The notes: a model not told the origin generated them from the sequence alone. Counted from the first letter of the stretch, positions 34,192 to 44,903 are shown. The stretch: 64,000 bases of DNA from Geomonas subterranea (GCF_019063845.1 NZ_CP077683.1:868001-932000); one strand, 5' to 3'. Made by a program: numbers and translations.

Positions 34192-35301
34192 ATGTCTCTT
34201 CACAGCGACGTGATCCCTTCATACAACCCTCCCGACTTCCGTCGCCCCAAGTTGGCCGCGTCGCCCGCCGCGAAGTTCGTGCCGGCTCCCGCGGACGGAG
34301 TCCTGCCGGAGAACTTCCACGCCACCTCCAACCATCCCGAATACGTGCACCTTGGGGGTGGGGAGTGGCTCCTCGCACCGCAAAGCCGGATGGACTGCGT
34401 CATCGTGCTGCGCGGCAAGGAGCTTGACGTGATCGAGCCGCGCCGCGTACGCCGGGGCGACCAGGTGGCGATCGGGCGTACCGAGAACGGGGAGGACGGG
34501 ATCTATCTTCACATCGGCGGGTTTTTGAACCTCGCGGAGCCGTTCGCCGACAAATTCTCATTCAGAAGCCGCGGCACCAGGGAGACGCCTTTTTCCCGCT
34601 CCTACGACGAGCTGTACCAGGTGCTGCGGCACGACCGCGACCACGGCTACATCGTCTGGGTGCTCGGCCCGGCGGTGGCCTTCGACATGGACTGCCGCAA
34701 CGCCATGCAGGGGCTGATCGAGGCGGGGTACTGCCACGCACTCTTGGCCGGAAACGCCCTCGCGACCCACGACCTCGAGGCTGCCCGCTTCCGCACCGGC
34801 CTCGGGCAGAACATCTACACCCAGGCCATCATGCCCATGGGGCACTACAACCACCTGGACATCATCAACGAGGCGCGCCAGGCGGGAGGTATCCCGCAGA
34901 CCATCGAGAAGCTCGGGCTCGACGACGGCATCATGTACGCCTGCAGCAGGAAGAAGATCCCGGTCGTGCTGGCCGGCTCCATCCGCGACGACGGTCCGCT
35001 GCCGGAGGTTATCCCCGACGCGTATCAGGCCCAGGATGCGATGCGGGTCCATGCGAGGAAGGCCACCACGGTGCTGGCCATCGCCACGCAGCTGCACTCC
35101 ATCGCCTTCGGGAACATGGTGCCGAGCTACCGGGTGGAGAATGACGGGCGGGTGCGGCCGGTTTATTTCTACGTGGTGGACATGGCCGAGTTTTCCGTGG
35201 ACAAGCTGGCCAACCGCGGCTCCGCGCAGGCGGTGGGGCTTTTGACCAACGCGCAGGACTTCGTGGTGAATCTCTGGAACCACCTGAAGAAGCTAGGCTG
35301 A
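34192..35301 (+). CDS. LOR/SDH-domain protein, probable ornithine cyclodeaminase (TIGR00300-like)
   Basis: This 369-residue protein has AAAAGGAG 7 bp upstream. It resembles the TIGR00300/LOR-SDH family, whose archaeal member acts as an unorthodox ornithine cyclodeaminase and whose relatives form the C-terminal half of cyanobacterial ArgZ/AgrE. Seen features are VRRGDQVAIGRTENGEDGI, GPAVAFDMDCRNAMQGLIEAG, LLAGNALATHDLEAA, TGLGQNIYTQ, MGHYNHLDIINEARQAG and VVLAGSIRDDGPLPEVI, the last suggesting a dinucleotide site. Arginase follows 18 bp later, so the pair would turn arginine into ornithine plus urea and then proline plus ammonia. The family call is from memory of its motifs. Confidence 0.8.
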   Translation: MSLHSDVIPSYNPPDFRRPKLAASPAAKFVPAPADGVLPENFHATSNHPEYVHLGGGEWLLAPQSRMDCVIVLRGKELDVIEPRRVRRGDQVAIGRTENGEDGIYLHIGGFLNLAEPFADKFSFRSRGTRETPFSRSYDELYQVLRHDRDHGYIVWVLGPAVAFDMDCRNAMQGLIEAGYCHALLAGNALATHDLEAARFRTGLGQNIYTQAIMPMGHYNHLDIINEARQAGGIPQTIEKLGLDDGIMYACSRKKIPVVLAGSIRDDGPLPEVIPDAYQAQDAMRVHARKATTVLAIATQLHSIAFGNMVPSYRVENDGRVRPVYFYVVDMAEFSVDKLANRGSAQAVGLLTNAQDFVVNLWNHLKKLG

Positions 35302-35319
35302 TCGGGAAGAGGCACAGTC

Positions 35320-36210
35320 ATGGAAAACGGCATCAGGATGATAGGGGTTCCGGTAGATCTGGGGCAGGAACAGCGTGGCGTGGATCTGGGGCCGGGCGCA
35401 CTGCGTTACGCGGGGCTTTCGGCGCGGCTGGCTGGACTTGGGTACATCGTGGAAGACATCGGCAACCTCCCCGTACCGGTGCGCGACGTGCTGGGCGCCG
35501 AACGGGAGCTGCGCTACCTCCCCTCGATCCGGCAGGTCTGCGAGACGGTCTACCAGGCCGGGCGCAGCGCGGTGACCCAGGGGGTCATGCCCATCTTCAT
35601 GGGGGGGGACCACTCCATGGCGGTGGGCTCCATCGGCGGGGTGACCGACGAGCAGCCGACGGCGGTGATCTGGATCGACGCCCACGGCGATTACAACACC
35701 CCCGAGAGCAGCATCACCGGCAACATCCATGGCATGGCGCTGGCGGCGCTTTTGGGGGACGGGTTCCCGGAACTGGTCAACGTGGGGCGTCCCGGGGCGA
35801 AGCTGCATGTCTCGGACATCATCCTGATCGGCCTGCGTGAGCTCGATCCCCAGGAGAAGCTGCGCCTGCGCGGCTCCGGCATCAAGGCCTACACCATGCG
35901 CGATATCGACGAGCGGGGCATGGCGGCCATCGCGCACGAGGCGCTGGGGCGGCTCGCGCACCGCACCCGCCTGCACGTGAGTCTCGACCTGGACGGGCTG
36001 GACCCGCTCGAGGTCCCGGGTGTGGGAACCACGGCGCCTGGGGGGATCACCTACCGGGAGGCGCAGTTGCTGATGGAGATCATCGCGGACACCGGCCTTT
36101 TACGGTCGATGGACATCGTGGAGATCAACCCCATCCTCGATCACAGTAACCGCACCGCCAAGATCGCCGTGGAGCTGACGGCGTCTGCCTTCGGGGCCTC
36201 CATCTTGTAA
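35320..36210 (+). CDS. rocF: Arginase
   Basis: This 296-residue manganese enzyme of the ureohydrolase family hydrolyses arginine to ornithine and urea. Metal-binding motifs are all present: GGDHSMAVGSI, DAHGDYNTPESS and SLDLDGLDPLEVPGVGT. VPVDLGQEQRGVDLGPGALR at the N-terminus and EINPILD near the end match bacterial arginase rather than agmatinase. It is translated just after the cyclodeaminase-like gene and ends at a strong terminator. Confidence 0.93.
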   Translation: MENGIRMIGVPVDLGQEQRGVDLGPGALRYAGLSARLAGLGYIVEDIGNLPVPVRDVLGAERELRYLPSIRQVCETVYQAGRSAVTQGVMPIFMGGDHSMAVGSIGGVTDEQPTAVIWIDAHGDYNTPESSITGNIHGMALAALLGDGFPELVNVGRPGAKLHVSDIILIGLRELDPQEKLRLRGSGIKAYTMRDIDERGMAAIAHEALGRLAHRTRLHVSLDLDGLDPLEVPGVGTTAPGGITYREAQLLMEIIADTGLLRSMDIVEINPILDHSNRTAKIAVELTASAFGASIL

Positions 36211-36232
36211 CGGCCTCCAGCTCCTGAACGAA

Positions 36233-36266
36233 AAAAAGCCTGTCCGGCGCGCCGGACAGGCTTTTT
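36233..36266 (+). terminator. Terminator after arginase
   Basis: AAAAAGCCTGTCCGGC (36233-36248) pairs with GCCGGACAGGCTTTTT (36251-36266). It can also serve the convergent gene at 36309. Confidence 0.9.
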
Positions 36267-36308
36267 AGTTGGAGAGCGCATGAGAGCGGCGCCGCCCCGG
36301 GCGCGCTT

Positions 36309-36692
36309 TCAGCTGCCGAGGTTGTGGTGTTTCACCACCTTCAGCTTGGTGGCGATGAACATGTAACCGCTCTGGTACTTGGTGAACTTTCCGGTTGCCC
36401 TGATCTCATCCCCGACCTTGGGTGGCTGCGCCGGGTACTTGACCGGGATATAGACCTTCTCGCAGCCGCTCTTGCACACCGCCTCCTTGGGGTCCATGAC
36501 GCCTATTACCGCCTTGTCGTACTGGGAGAAGCCTGCCATGACGCCGGCAAGGGTGATGGTTTCGGTGAAGATCTGGGGATTGTTGCCGATCTCGCCCACG
36601 GTGACGGTTTTTACCTCGCCGACCTTGCTGACCGTGACGGCCAGCGCCACGCCGATGATGAGGGCTACCGCGATGAATACTATTTTTTTCAC
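36309..36692 (-). CDS. Membrane-anchored OB-fold protein, CcmE-like but without haem histidine
   Basis: This is a 127-residue protein. One N-terminal membrane anchor (about 4-22) is followed by a small beta-barrel: VTVGEIGNNPQIFTETITLAGV, VYIPVKYPAQPPKVGDEIRATGKF, and TKYQSGYMFIATKLKVVKH. The layout resembles CcmE and tRNA_anti-like OB folds, but the haem-binding His-x3-Tyr of CcmE is missing. A CKSGC pair in the middle could bind metal or form a disulfide. It probably faces the periplasm. It follows a Cys-rich secreted protein on the same strand by 90 bp; a shared role in metal or redox handling is only a guess. Confidence 0.7.
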   Translation of the reverse strand: MKKIVFIAVALIIGVALAVTVSKVGEVKTVTVGEIGNNPQIFTETITLAGVMAGFSQYDKAVIGVMDPKEAVCKSGCEKVYIPVKYPAQPPKVGDEIRATGKFTKYQSGYMFIATKLKVVKHHNLGS

Positions 36693-36782
36693 GCTGATTC
36701 TCCTGATGAATTGTTGTGCCTGTGACGCGAGTAAGGCTCCCGTCGCTGTGGGGCCGATAGGTTATGAGACGTCCGCTGGACC

Positions 36783-37115
36783 TCAGATCGACTCGGGCGG
36801 GTAGTCTATGCTGCGCACGAAAGCGCTCAGTGTGCTGCGCGGCGGCGGGTATTGAGGCAGGTCCTCCGCGTCGATCGCCGCGCGGGCGACGGTCACCGGC
36901 GCGTGGAGGATCATGGTGATGCAGGCGAAACAGGGGCAGTCGGGGGAGGAGCTGTGGCCGTCGCCGGTGGCGGGATGAGCCCCTCCGGTATCGCAGCACT
37001 CCGTGTGCGGCTGATCCAGCGCGAAGCTGGCAGCGGTGGCAGCCACGCCACTGAGTGTCAGGAGGGACACCACCAGTATCAGTGCTCCCAATATGCGCAG
37101 GACGTGCCGTTTCAC
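36783..37115 (-). CDS. Small secreted Cys/His-rich protein, DUF2946-like
   Basis: This is a 110-residue protein. A signal peptide (about 1-30, ILVVSLLTLSGVAATAA) precedes HTECCDTGGAHPATGDGHS and then SPDCPCFACI, giving two Cys/His clusters that could bind metal. The C-terminal 35 residues are Pro-rich and unremarkable. It resembles small DUF2946/CopL-type proteins found near metal-resistance genes, but no efflux gene is adjacent. Function unknown. Confidence 0.6.
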   Translation of the reverse strand: MKRHVLRILGALILVVSLLTLSGVAATAASFALDQPHTECCDTGGAHPATGDGHSSSPDCPCFACITMILHAPVTVARAAIDAEDLPQYPPPRSTLSAFVRSIDYPPESI

Positions 37116-37220
37116 GCGACCACTTTATGGACTTTCCCTATTCATTGTCAAGCTCAAAAAAAGAGCTGGTTCAGTCGGAAAAATCCTTGCTTCAGGGCGG
37201 GGCGGGGGCGATAAAAACAA

Positions 37221-37251
37221 GGCCCGTTGCTCCACTTTGGAGTAACGGGCC
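37221..37251 (-). terminator. Terminator of the carbonic anhydrase gene
   Basis: GGCCCGTTGCTCCA (37221-37234) pairs with TGGAGTAACGGGCC (37238-37251), one mismatch, followed on the minus strand by TTGTTTTT. Confidence 0.85.
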
Positions 37252-37293
37252 TATGACACTGGTGAGGGGAGCTTCAAAGGAGAAGCCCACGCT

Positions 37294-37836
37294 TTAGTAT
37301 CCCGGCACCACCACTTCGAGATGGCCATCGTTGGGGCAGAAGATCAGCCCGTGCACCGGAACGTCCTTGGGGATCAGGGGGCTGTTGCGGATGATCCCGG
37401 TGACCCGCTCCACGTTCTCCTCCGGGCAGCTGAAGGCGCCCACCCACTGGCCGAGGTCCGGGTCGAGCCCCTCGATGGCCGCGGGATCGATGCCGCGTTC
37501 AACCATCTTCGCCTTGAGCTGCTCCACGTCCACCGATCCCATGCCGCAATCCTTGTGGCCGATCACGAAGATCTCCTCCACGCCGAGCAGGAACACGGCC
37601 GCCACGAGGCTGCGGATCACGCCGCCGTTGGGGTCGACCAGGGTGTTGCCCGCGTTCTTGATCACCTTGGCGTCGCCGCGCTTGATCCCCATGGCCGGCT
37701 CGAGGAAGTCAACGAGCCTCGTGTCCATGCAGGTGAAGATGGCCAGCTGCTTCTTGGGGTCCTTGGGAAGGGGAGGGAACGCCCCGGGTCTCACGAATTT
37801 CTTGTTATGGTCCAGGACTTTGTCGAGAAGAGTCAT
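37294..37836 (-). CDS. Beta-class carbonic anhydrase
   Basis: This 180-residue zinc enzyme interconverts CO2 and bicarbonate. Zinc ligands Cys36 (FTCMDTR), His94 and Cys97 (GHKDCGMG) and the Asp38-Arg40 dyad are present, as is KNAGNTLVDPNGGVIRSL. It belongs to the short clade with TCMDTRL. It is monocistronic, upstream of its own terminator. Bicarbonate supply for carboxylation reactions is the likely use. Confidence 0.93.
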   Translation of the reverse strand: MTLLDKVLDHNKKFVRPGAFPPLPKDPKKQLAIFTCMDTRLVDFLEPAMGIKRGDAKVIKNAGNTLVDPNGGVIRSLVAAVFLLGVEEIFVIGHKDCGMGSVDVEQLKAKMVERGIDPAAIEGLDPDLGQWVGAFSCPEENVERVTGIIRNSPLIPKDVPVHGLIFCPNDGHLEVVVPGY

Positions 37837-37912
37837 TGTTCTCCGTTTCCTTGGGGTTGGTTGCTGTGCAAAACGGTTTTTTAAGCCGAAACTCCACTCA
37901 AGTCAAGGAAAA

Positions 37913-37945
37913 GCGGCCTCCGCCCGGTATACGGACGGAGGCCGC
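37913..37945 (-). terminator. Terminator of the malic enzyme gene
   Basis: GCGGCCTCCG (37913-37922) pairs with CGGAGGCCGC (37936-37945), followed on the minus strand by TTTTCC. It is 5 bp past the stop. Confidence 0.8.
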
Positions 37946-37949
37946 CTGT

Positions 37950-40199
<2,250 letters not shown>

Positions 40200-40263
40200 T
40201 TAGTTCTCCTTTGACCCATAGGATGAGCGGCTGCCCGCCATTGAATCCATACTGCTCTGTGAT

Positions 40264-40827
40264 CTACTTCGTCACGACCACCAGGACCTTGACCTCTTTG
40301 CCGTCGTGGCTCAGGAGCCGGTGCCCGATGCTCGATTCGAAATAGAGTGAATCCCCTTCGTGCAGGGTGATTTTCTTGTCGTCCAAGAGGAAATCCGCGT
40401 TTCCTTTCATGACGTAGATGAACTCCTCGCCGTCATGGCTGTAGGTGTTGGCCTCGGGCGCCTTTTCGGTCAGGGTGACCATGAAAGCGTCCATCTTCTT
40501 GTTCTGCTTGTAGAAGGAGAGGGACTCGTAGAAGTACCCCTGCTTGGTCCCCTCCTTGGAGATGACCCGGGGAACGATACGCCGTTCGTGCGCGCGCACC
40601 ACCTCGAACTTGCGATCGTCCTCATCCTCGCTGAACAGCTGGGCGAGTTTGATGTCGAAGAACTTGGCGATCTTGGAGAGGGTGGCTATCGGGGGGGAAA
40701 CGTTGTCGTTCTCTATCTGCGAGATCAGGGCCGGGGAGAAACCGGTCTCGTTGGCCACCGCCTGCAGGGTCAGTTTCCGGGCCTGACGCAGTTTCTTCAG
40801 TCTCGACCCGATGTTGTACTCTGACAT
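40264..40827 (-). CDS. XRE-family regulator with C-terminal cupin
   Basis: This is a 187-residue protein. The helix-turn-helix occupies about 8-62 (GSRLKKLRQARKLTLQAVA, GFSPALISQIENDNVSPPIATL). A cupin_2 domain follows (about 110-185; SHDGEEFIYVMKGNADFLLDD, HEGDSLYFESSIGHRL), likely binding a small metabolite. Such proteins commonly regulate neighbouring amino-acid, polyamine or acetate genes. maeB starts 64 bp downstream on the same strand and is the obvious candidate target. Confidence 0.92.
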   Translation of the reverse strand: MSEYNIGSRLKKLRQARKLTLQAVANETGFSPALISQIENDNVSPPIATLSKIAKFFDIKLAQLFSEDEDDRKFEVVRAHERRIVPRVISKEGTKQGYFYESLSFYKQNKKMDAFMVTLTEKAPEANTYSHDGEEFIYVMKGNADFLLDDKKITLHEGDSLYFESSIGHRLLSHDGKEVKVLVVVTK

Positions 40828-41208
40828 GACGCTGCTCCTGTGGTGAATAATCCACCGTTTTACTTCGGCTAAAATTATTCAGTTTTGGTAAAAAGTCAAT
40901 TTAAATAGTAAAAACAAGAAAAAATTAATGTCTACGGTAAGGTGGCGAGGTGACTGAAGGTAGCACGTCAGGTGGGCTCCATGCAAGGGGGTGGAAGGGG
41001 TGGGGTAAGGCTTTTTACCGTGTTTTAAAATCGCGTTTACTGATATCGAACCGCCGGTCATTGGCGGGACGGTTTTGATACCTCCGATGTGGCCCTGCGG
41101 CCGTATCTGCGGACGTGGGTGAATAAGTTTTCGAGGTGATGACGCCACGGGGCAGGGGGAGCGCCTGAGGCTAGGATGAGGAAGTGCTTGAGGGTAGGGT
41201 GCAGGAGG
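40828..41208. other. Intergenic region, first part, no gene
   Basis: An AT-rich segment (40865-40935) probably holds the regulator's promoter. An imperfect palindrome GGTGAATAATCCACC lies just before its start. A hairpin is visible around 41046-41078 (ATCGAACCG with CGGTTTTGAT). No coding or RNA gene is supported. Confidence 0.45.
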
Positions 41209-41380
41209 TCCCCTATCCCTAGGAGAGGGGTAGGGTGAGGAAGCGTTTAAGCCCAGGACACGCGACATCCCCTCTCCCTCTGGGAGAGGGTAGGGTGAGG
41301 GAGTCTGCCAGCCGGTGAAAAATCTGATGGCGGCCGGCAGGGCCCTCGCCCGCCCTTCGGGCACCCCGCAGGGAGAGGGG
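41209..41380. repeat. Dispersed GC-rich repeat cluster (CCCTCTCCC / GAGGGTAGGGTGAGG)
   Basis: Three close copies of AGAGGGGTAGGGTGAGG-like units with CCCTCTCCCTC counter-arms are visible, plus a CCTCGCCCGCCC block at 41344. This is the largest block of this family in the window. Confidence 0.75.
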
Positions 41381-41432
41381 GCGAAAGATCGTCGCTAAGC
41401 CGGTTGAGGAATCAGGTGTGTCGGGTGGCCCT

Positions 41433-41624
41433 TCAGTCGATGCACTTGTTCAACTCCTCGAGGAGGGCCGCGAGGTCGGCCTTGTGCACGGTGGCGCCGT
41501 GCTCAAGTTGTTCGAAGTCGGCGATCTGGCAGTCGTAGCAGTCGAGCCCGTAGCGCTCGAAGACCGGGAGGGTTTGCGGGTAACGCCTGAGGATTTCGCT
41601 GATGGTCATGTCCTTGCTGATCAT
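41433..41624 (-). CDS. DUF1858 small protein with Cys pair
   Basis: This is a 63-residue protein; the start MISKDMTISEIL has GGGAGG 5 bp upstream. It matches the DUF1858 fold: TISEILRRYPQTLPVFERYGLDCYDC with two Cys, then QLEHGATVHKADLAALLEELN. Family members occur as hydrid-cluster-type or redox-linked small proteins; function is unknown. A second member is at 55333-55530. Confidence 0.85.
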   Translation of the reverse strand: MISKDMTISEILRRYPQTLPVFERYGLDCYDCQIADFEQLEHGATVHKADLAALLEELNKCID

Positions 41625-41695
41625 ATGGCCTCCCGTGACGACTATCCTGCTGCGGGTAATAAAAAAGGCGCTGCTGTGCGCAGACGCCTGTTGAA

Positions 41696-41767
41696 AAAAA
41701 GGGGACAGGCTACTTTTCCCGTTTCCCTGTGCGGCAGCCCGCTGAAATAGTAGCCTGTCCCCTTTTT
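41696..41767 (-). terminator. Long hairpin terminator after coaD
   Basis: The arms AAAAAGGGGACAGGCTACT (41696-41714) and its complement (41749-41767) form a 19-bp perfect stem around a 34-nt loop, with T-runs on both strands. It is 16 bp past the coaD stop. The AAAAGGGGACAGGCTAC word is common between genes of Geobacter relatives, so it may also be a mobile repeat. Confidence 0.8.
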
Positions 41768-41783
41768 CTGACAACCGTGCATG

Positions 41784-42275
41784 TCAGCGTCCCGGCCTGA
41801 ACTTCTCGTCCAGGGCGCTCTTCACCAGCGGCGGCACCAGTTTGTCCACCGGACCGTTCAGGTGGCTTACCTCTTTCACGATGGAGGATGAGAGGTAGCT
41901 GTAGGGGACCGAGGTCATCATGAACAGCGTCTCCACTTCGCGGGTGATGTTGCGGTTCATCTGCGCCAGCTGGAACTCGAACTCGAAGTCGGAAACGGCC
42001 CTCAGGCCGCGGATTACAACGGTGGCGCCGGCGCGACGGACGTAGTCGACCAGAAGCCCCTCGAAGGTTTCCACCTTGGCCTGGGGACGGTCCCTGAGGA
42101 TCTCGGAGAGCATGTCGATCCGTTCCTGGACGGTGAAAAGGGCGTTCTTCTCCGAGTTTCTGGCCACCGCCACGATCACACCGTCAAAGATCTTCAGGGC
42201 ACGGTCGATGATGTCCAGATGGCCGTAGGTTACGGGATCGAAGGAGCCGGGATAGACAGCCACTCTCAGGGGCAC
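41784..42275 (-). CDS. coaD: Phosphopantetheine adenylyltransferase
   Basis: This 163-residue enzyme transfers AMP from ATP to 4'-phosphopantetheine, the penultimate step of coenzyme A synthesis. The nucleotidyltransferase motifs are YPGSFDPVTYGHLDII near the N-terminus and SSSIVKEVSHLNG near the C-terminus; RGLRAVSDFEFEFQLAQMN lies between. The length is typical. Its start overlaps the rsmD stop by 10 bp, the common rsmD-coaD pairing. Confidence 0.96.
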   Translation of the reverse strand: MPLRVAVYPGSFDPVTYGHLDIIDRALKIFDGVIVAVARNSEKNALFTVQERIDMLSEILRDRPQAKVETFEGLLVDYVRRAGATVVIRGLRAVSDFEFEFQLAQMNRNITREVETLFMMTSVPYSYLSSSIVKEVSHLNGPVDKLVPPLVKSALDEKFRPGR

Positions 42276-42847
42276 GGTTCACCTCTATCTGAAAGGGTCA
42301 GGAAGGAGAGGGCGGTGTCGCCGTAGATGCGGCGCTCGCTTTCAACCAGCCTGCCAAAACGCGTTGGTACATCCTCTTTGGCGGAGAACTCGGCGACCAC
42401 GGTGGTGCCGGCATCGATCAGCGGCGACGTCGAGAGTAGCTCCAGCAATCGTTGCGTGTGCCCCTCGGCGTAGGGAGGGTCGAGGAACACCAGGTGGAAC
42501 GGAGCTTCGCTGCGGGAAAGCCATCTTGCCGCTGCTGCCGCCTCCTGGGTCACCACTTTAGCCCGCTCCGCGAGTCTGGTGACCTCGAGGTTCTTGCGGA
42601 TAAGCTCCGCGGACTCCCGGTGTGAGTCGACGAAAACGGCGCTTTCCGCACCCCGGCTGAGGGCTTCGATGCCGAGGTTCCCCGTGCCGGCGAAGATATC
42701 CAGCACCCGCATCCCGGAGAAGTCGCCCAGGCGGCTCACGAGAATGCTGAAGAGCGCCTCCTTGACGCGGTCGGCGGTCGGGCGTACCCGCTGGTTTTTC
42801 GGAGCCAGCAGCTGCCGGCCCCGGGCGGTTCCAGCGATCACCCGCAT
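42266..42847 (-). CDS. rsmD: 16S rRNA (guanine966-N2)-methyltransferase
   Basis: This 193-residue SAM-dependent enzyme has its start at MRVIAGTARGRQL, with GGAGGTGG 6 bp upstream; the longer frame is rejected. The SAM site LDIFAGTGNLGIEALSRGA and the catalytic FLDPPYAEG are intact. RPTADRVKEALFSIL is a family signature. It overlaps coaD by 10 bp. Confidence 0.95.
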   Translation of the reverse strand: MRVIAGTARGRQLLAPKNQRVRPTADRVKEALFSILVSRLGDFSGMRVLDIFAGTGNLGIEALSRGAESAVFVDSHRESAELIRKNLEVTRLAERAKVVTQEAAAAARWLSRSEAPFHLVFLDPPYAEGHTQRLLELLSTSPLIDAGTTVVAEFSAKEDVPTRFGRLVESERRIYGDTALSFLTLSDRGEPCP

Positions 42848-43005
42848 GAAGACCACCTCCGGTGTTGGTATGTCATAAAAAGAACAACTCCCTGTCTGCG
42901 CAGGCCTGGATGCCATGTAGCGTATCAGGCGGCAGTAACGTATGACATTGTCACGCCAGCTGCTCTATTAGCACGATGCCTTGATAAGGTCAATCAAGTT
43001 TGCTG

Positions 43006-43033
43006 TTGACAGCTCTGGCGACCAGTATATAAA
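43006..43033 (+). promoter_or_regulatory. Sigma-70 promoter of dgt
   Basis: TTGACA (43006-43011) and TATAAA (43028-43033) are 16 bp apart. The leader is about 27 nt and contains CAGGGGGGCGG as ribosome site. Confidence 0.8.
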
Positions 43034-43066
43034 TTACCTACTTTTAACTGACTGGCAGGGGGGCGG

Positions 43067-44215
43067 ATGAAAGAAGGGAATGCCTTGGAGCGCAGCGATC
43101 TGGCCGGCTATGCCGCCACCAGCACCACATCCCGCGGGCGCAGATACCAGGAGGATTTCAGGGACAACCGTCCCGCCTTCGAACGTGATCGCGACCGCAT
43201 CATTCACTGCGCCGCTTTCCGGCGCCTGGAGTACAAGACCCAGGTTTTCGTTAACCACGAGGGGGATTATTACCGCACCCGTCTCACGCACTCCCTGGAA
43301 GTCGCCCAGATAGGAAAGGGTATCGCGAGGCGGCTTGGCCTGAACGAGGAGTTGACCGAGGCCCTGGCCCTGGCCCACGACCTGGGGCACACCCCCTTCG
43401 GCCACACCGGCGAGGAGGTGCTCAACCGCCTGATGGAGGGGTGTGGCGGCTTCGAGCACAACCTGCAGTCGCTCAGGGTGGTGGACGAACTGGAGGAGCG
43501 CCATCCCGGTTACAACGGTCTCAACCTTTCGTGGGAGGTGCGCGAAGGGATAGCGAAACATTCCTCGCCCTACGATTCCCCCGCCCCCATCTTCGCCGAG
43601 TTTCTCCCCGGAACGGTTCCCACCATCGAAGCGCAGCTTATAAACTTTGCCGACGAGATCGCTTACAACAACCACGACATCGACGACGGCCTCAAGTCCG
43701 GCTACATCAACCTGAGCCAGCTCAAGAAGGTGGACCTTTGGAACGAGGTGCACGAGGGGATCGTGGCACGCTACCCCGACATCGACGTAGAGCGCGGCGT
43801 GTGCCAGACCGTGAGCGCCCTCATCGGCGTGCTGATCAACGACCTGGTGCAGACCACGGCGGAGAACCTCGCCAAGCTGAAGATAGAGACCCAGGAGGAC
43901 CTCAGAAGGGTGAACGTCCCGGTGGTATGTTTCAGCCCCGCCATGACCGAGCGCAACGCCCAGTTAAAGCGCTTTCTGTTCCAGAACCTGTACCGCCACT
44001 ACAAGGTCGAGAGGATGCGGGTCAAGGCCGAGCGCTATTTGGCCGAGTTGTTCGAGGTGTACCTTAAACACCCGACGCTGCTGCCCATGAAGCACCAGTT
44101 GAAGATGGAGCGCGAGGGACGTGAACGGGTGATCTGCGACTACATAGCAGGCATGACCGACCGGTTCGCACTGGACGAGTTCAAGAGGCTGTTCGAGCCG
44201 TACGAGAGGGTATAG
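43067..44215 (+). CDS. dgt: Deoxyguanosinetriphosphate triphosphohydrolase-like protein
   Basis: This 382-residue HD-domain enzyme hydrolyses dNTPs to nucleoside and triphosphate. Motifs: SRGRRYQEDFRDNRPAFERDRDRIIH, FRRLEYKTQVF, TRLTHSLEV, AHDLGHTPFGHTGE and the later Asp of INFADEIAYNNHDIDD. Length and order match the dGTPase-like type 2 proteins. It may limit dNTP pools or restrict phage; no phage-defence neighbours are present. Confidence 0.94.
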   Translation: MKEGNALERSDLAGYAATSTTSRGRRYQEDFRDNRPAFERDRDRIIHCAAFRRLEYKTQVFVNHEGDYYRTRLTHSLEVAQIGKGIARRLGLNEELTEALALAHDLGHTPFGHTGEEVLNRLMEGCGGFEHNLQSLRVVDELEERHPGYNGLNLSWEVREGIAKHSSPYDSPAPIFAEFLPGTVPTIEAQLINFADEIAYNNHDIDDGLKSGYINLSQLKKVDLWNEVHEGIVARYPDIDVERGVCQTVSALIGVLINDLVQTTAENLAKLKIETQEDLRRVNVPVVCFSPAMTERNAQLKRFLFQNLYRHYKVERMRVKAERYLAELFEVYLKHPTLLPMKHQLKMEREGRERVICDYIAGMTDRFALDEFKRLFEPYERV

Positions 44216-44266
44216 CTGTAGCATTGGCCGCACCGCTTCTGTAAACAAAAATAGCGAATCCGCGAC

Positions 44267-44294
44267 TTGATCCTTAGACAAAAGGTGTGATAAT
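44267..44294 (+). promoter_or_regulatory. Extended -10 promoter of the bacteriohemerythrin gene
   Basis: TTGATC (44267-44272) and GATAAT (44289-44294) are 16 bp apart, and TGT precedes the -10. The leader is about 33 nt. Confidence 0.65.
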
Positions 44295-44333
44295 TACGCG
44301 CTCAGGGAAAACAATACTGTTGAGGTGAATGGG

Positions 44334-44741
44334 ATGGCTTATTTTGAATGGAGTGATGCACTGAGCGTTAAGGTAAAGGAGATCGACGACCAGCACAAGA
44401 ACCTGGTGGACATGCTGAATTCGCTGCACGAGGCGCACATGGCGCGGGCGGGGAAGGAGGCGCAGAAGGAAATCATCGCCTCTATGGTGAGCTATGTGGC
44501 CAGCCATTTCCGGATGGAAGAGGCCTACATGCAGAAGTACCAGTACCCCGAATTCCTGGCGCACAAAAGAGAGCACGATGAGTTCGCCGCCAAGGCCCTG
44601 GACCTGCAGAGCCGGGTCGACAACCAGGGGCTCATCTTCACCGCAGAGATCCTGGAATTCCTCAAACGCTGGCTGCAGGACCACATCATGGGAACCGATA
44701 TGAAGTACTCGGCCCTGTTCAACGCGTCCGGCCTGCGCTAG
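44334..44741 (+). CDS. Bacteriohemerythrin
   Basis: This 135-residue O2-binding di-iron protein uses ATG 44334, with GAGGTG 6 bp upstream. All seven iron ligands are present: His21, His58, Glu62, His77, His81, His117 and Asp122, at family spacing. [15 protein letters not shown] and [10 protein letters not shown] are diagnostic. In an anaerobe it probably scavenges or delivers oxygen. It is monocistronic. Confidence 0.96.
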   Translation: MAYFEWSDALSVKVKEIDDQHKNLVDMLNSLHEAHMARAGKEAQKEIIASMVSYVASHFRMEEAYMQKYQYPEFLAHKREHDEFAAKALDLQSRVDNQGLIFTAEILEFLKRWLQDHIMGTDMKYSALFNASGLR

Positions 44742-44782
44742 GGCTGTTGCAAATAAAGCTGCCGGCAGATGATCTTCCGCTA

Positions 44783-44806
44783 CTCCCTCTCCCAGGGGGA
44801 GAGGGG
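44783..44806. repeat. Dispersed GC-rich repeat, short copy
   Basis: CTCCCTCTCCC followed by AGGGGGAGAGGGG is the compact hairpin form of the family seen at 41209 and 46251. Confidence 0.6.
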
Positions 44807-44846
44807 ATGCGGCGTGTGTAGCGGGCGATCGTAACCGGCTGGAAAC

Positions 44847-44883
44847 GTAAAAAGCCTCCCTGTGTGTCGGGGAGGCTTTTTAC
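44847..44883. terminator. Bidirectional terminator between bacteriohemerythrin and yhbY
   Basis: GTAAAAAGCCTCCC (44847-44860) pairs with GGGAGGCTTTTTAC (44870-44883) around a 9-nt loop. Confidence 0.88.
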
Positions 44884-44903
44884 ATGGTGGCGGGCTGATC
44901 GGG

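Noticed and set aside
44284-44295. Crp site suggested by TGTGATAATTA
   Set aside because: The second half-site is missing and the sequence is better explained as an extended -10 promoter.
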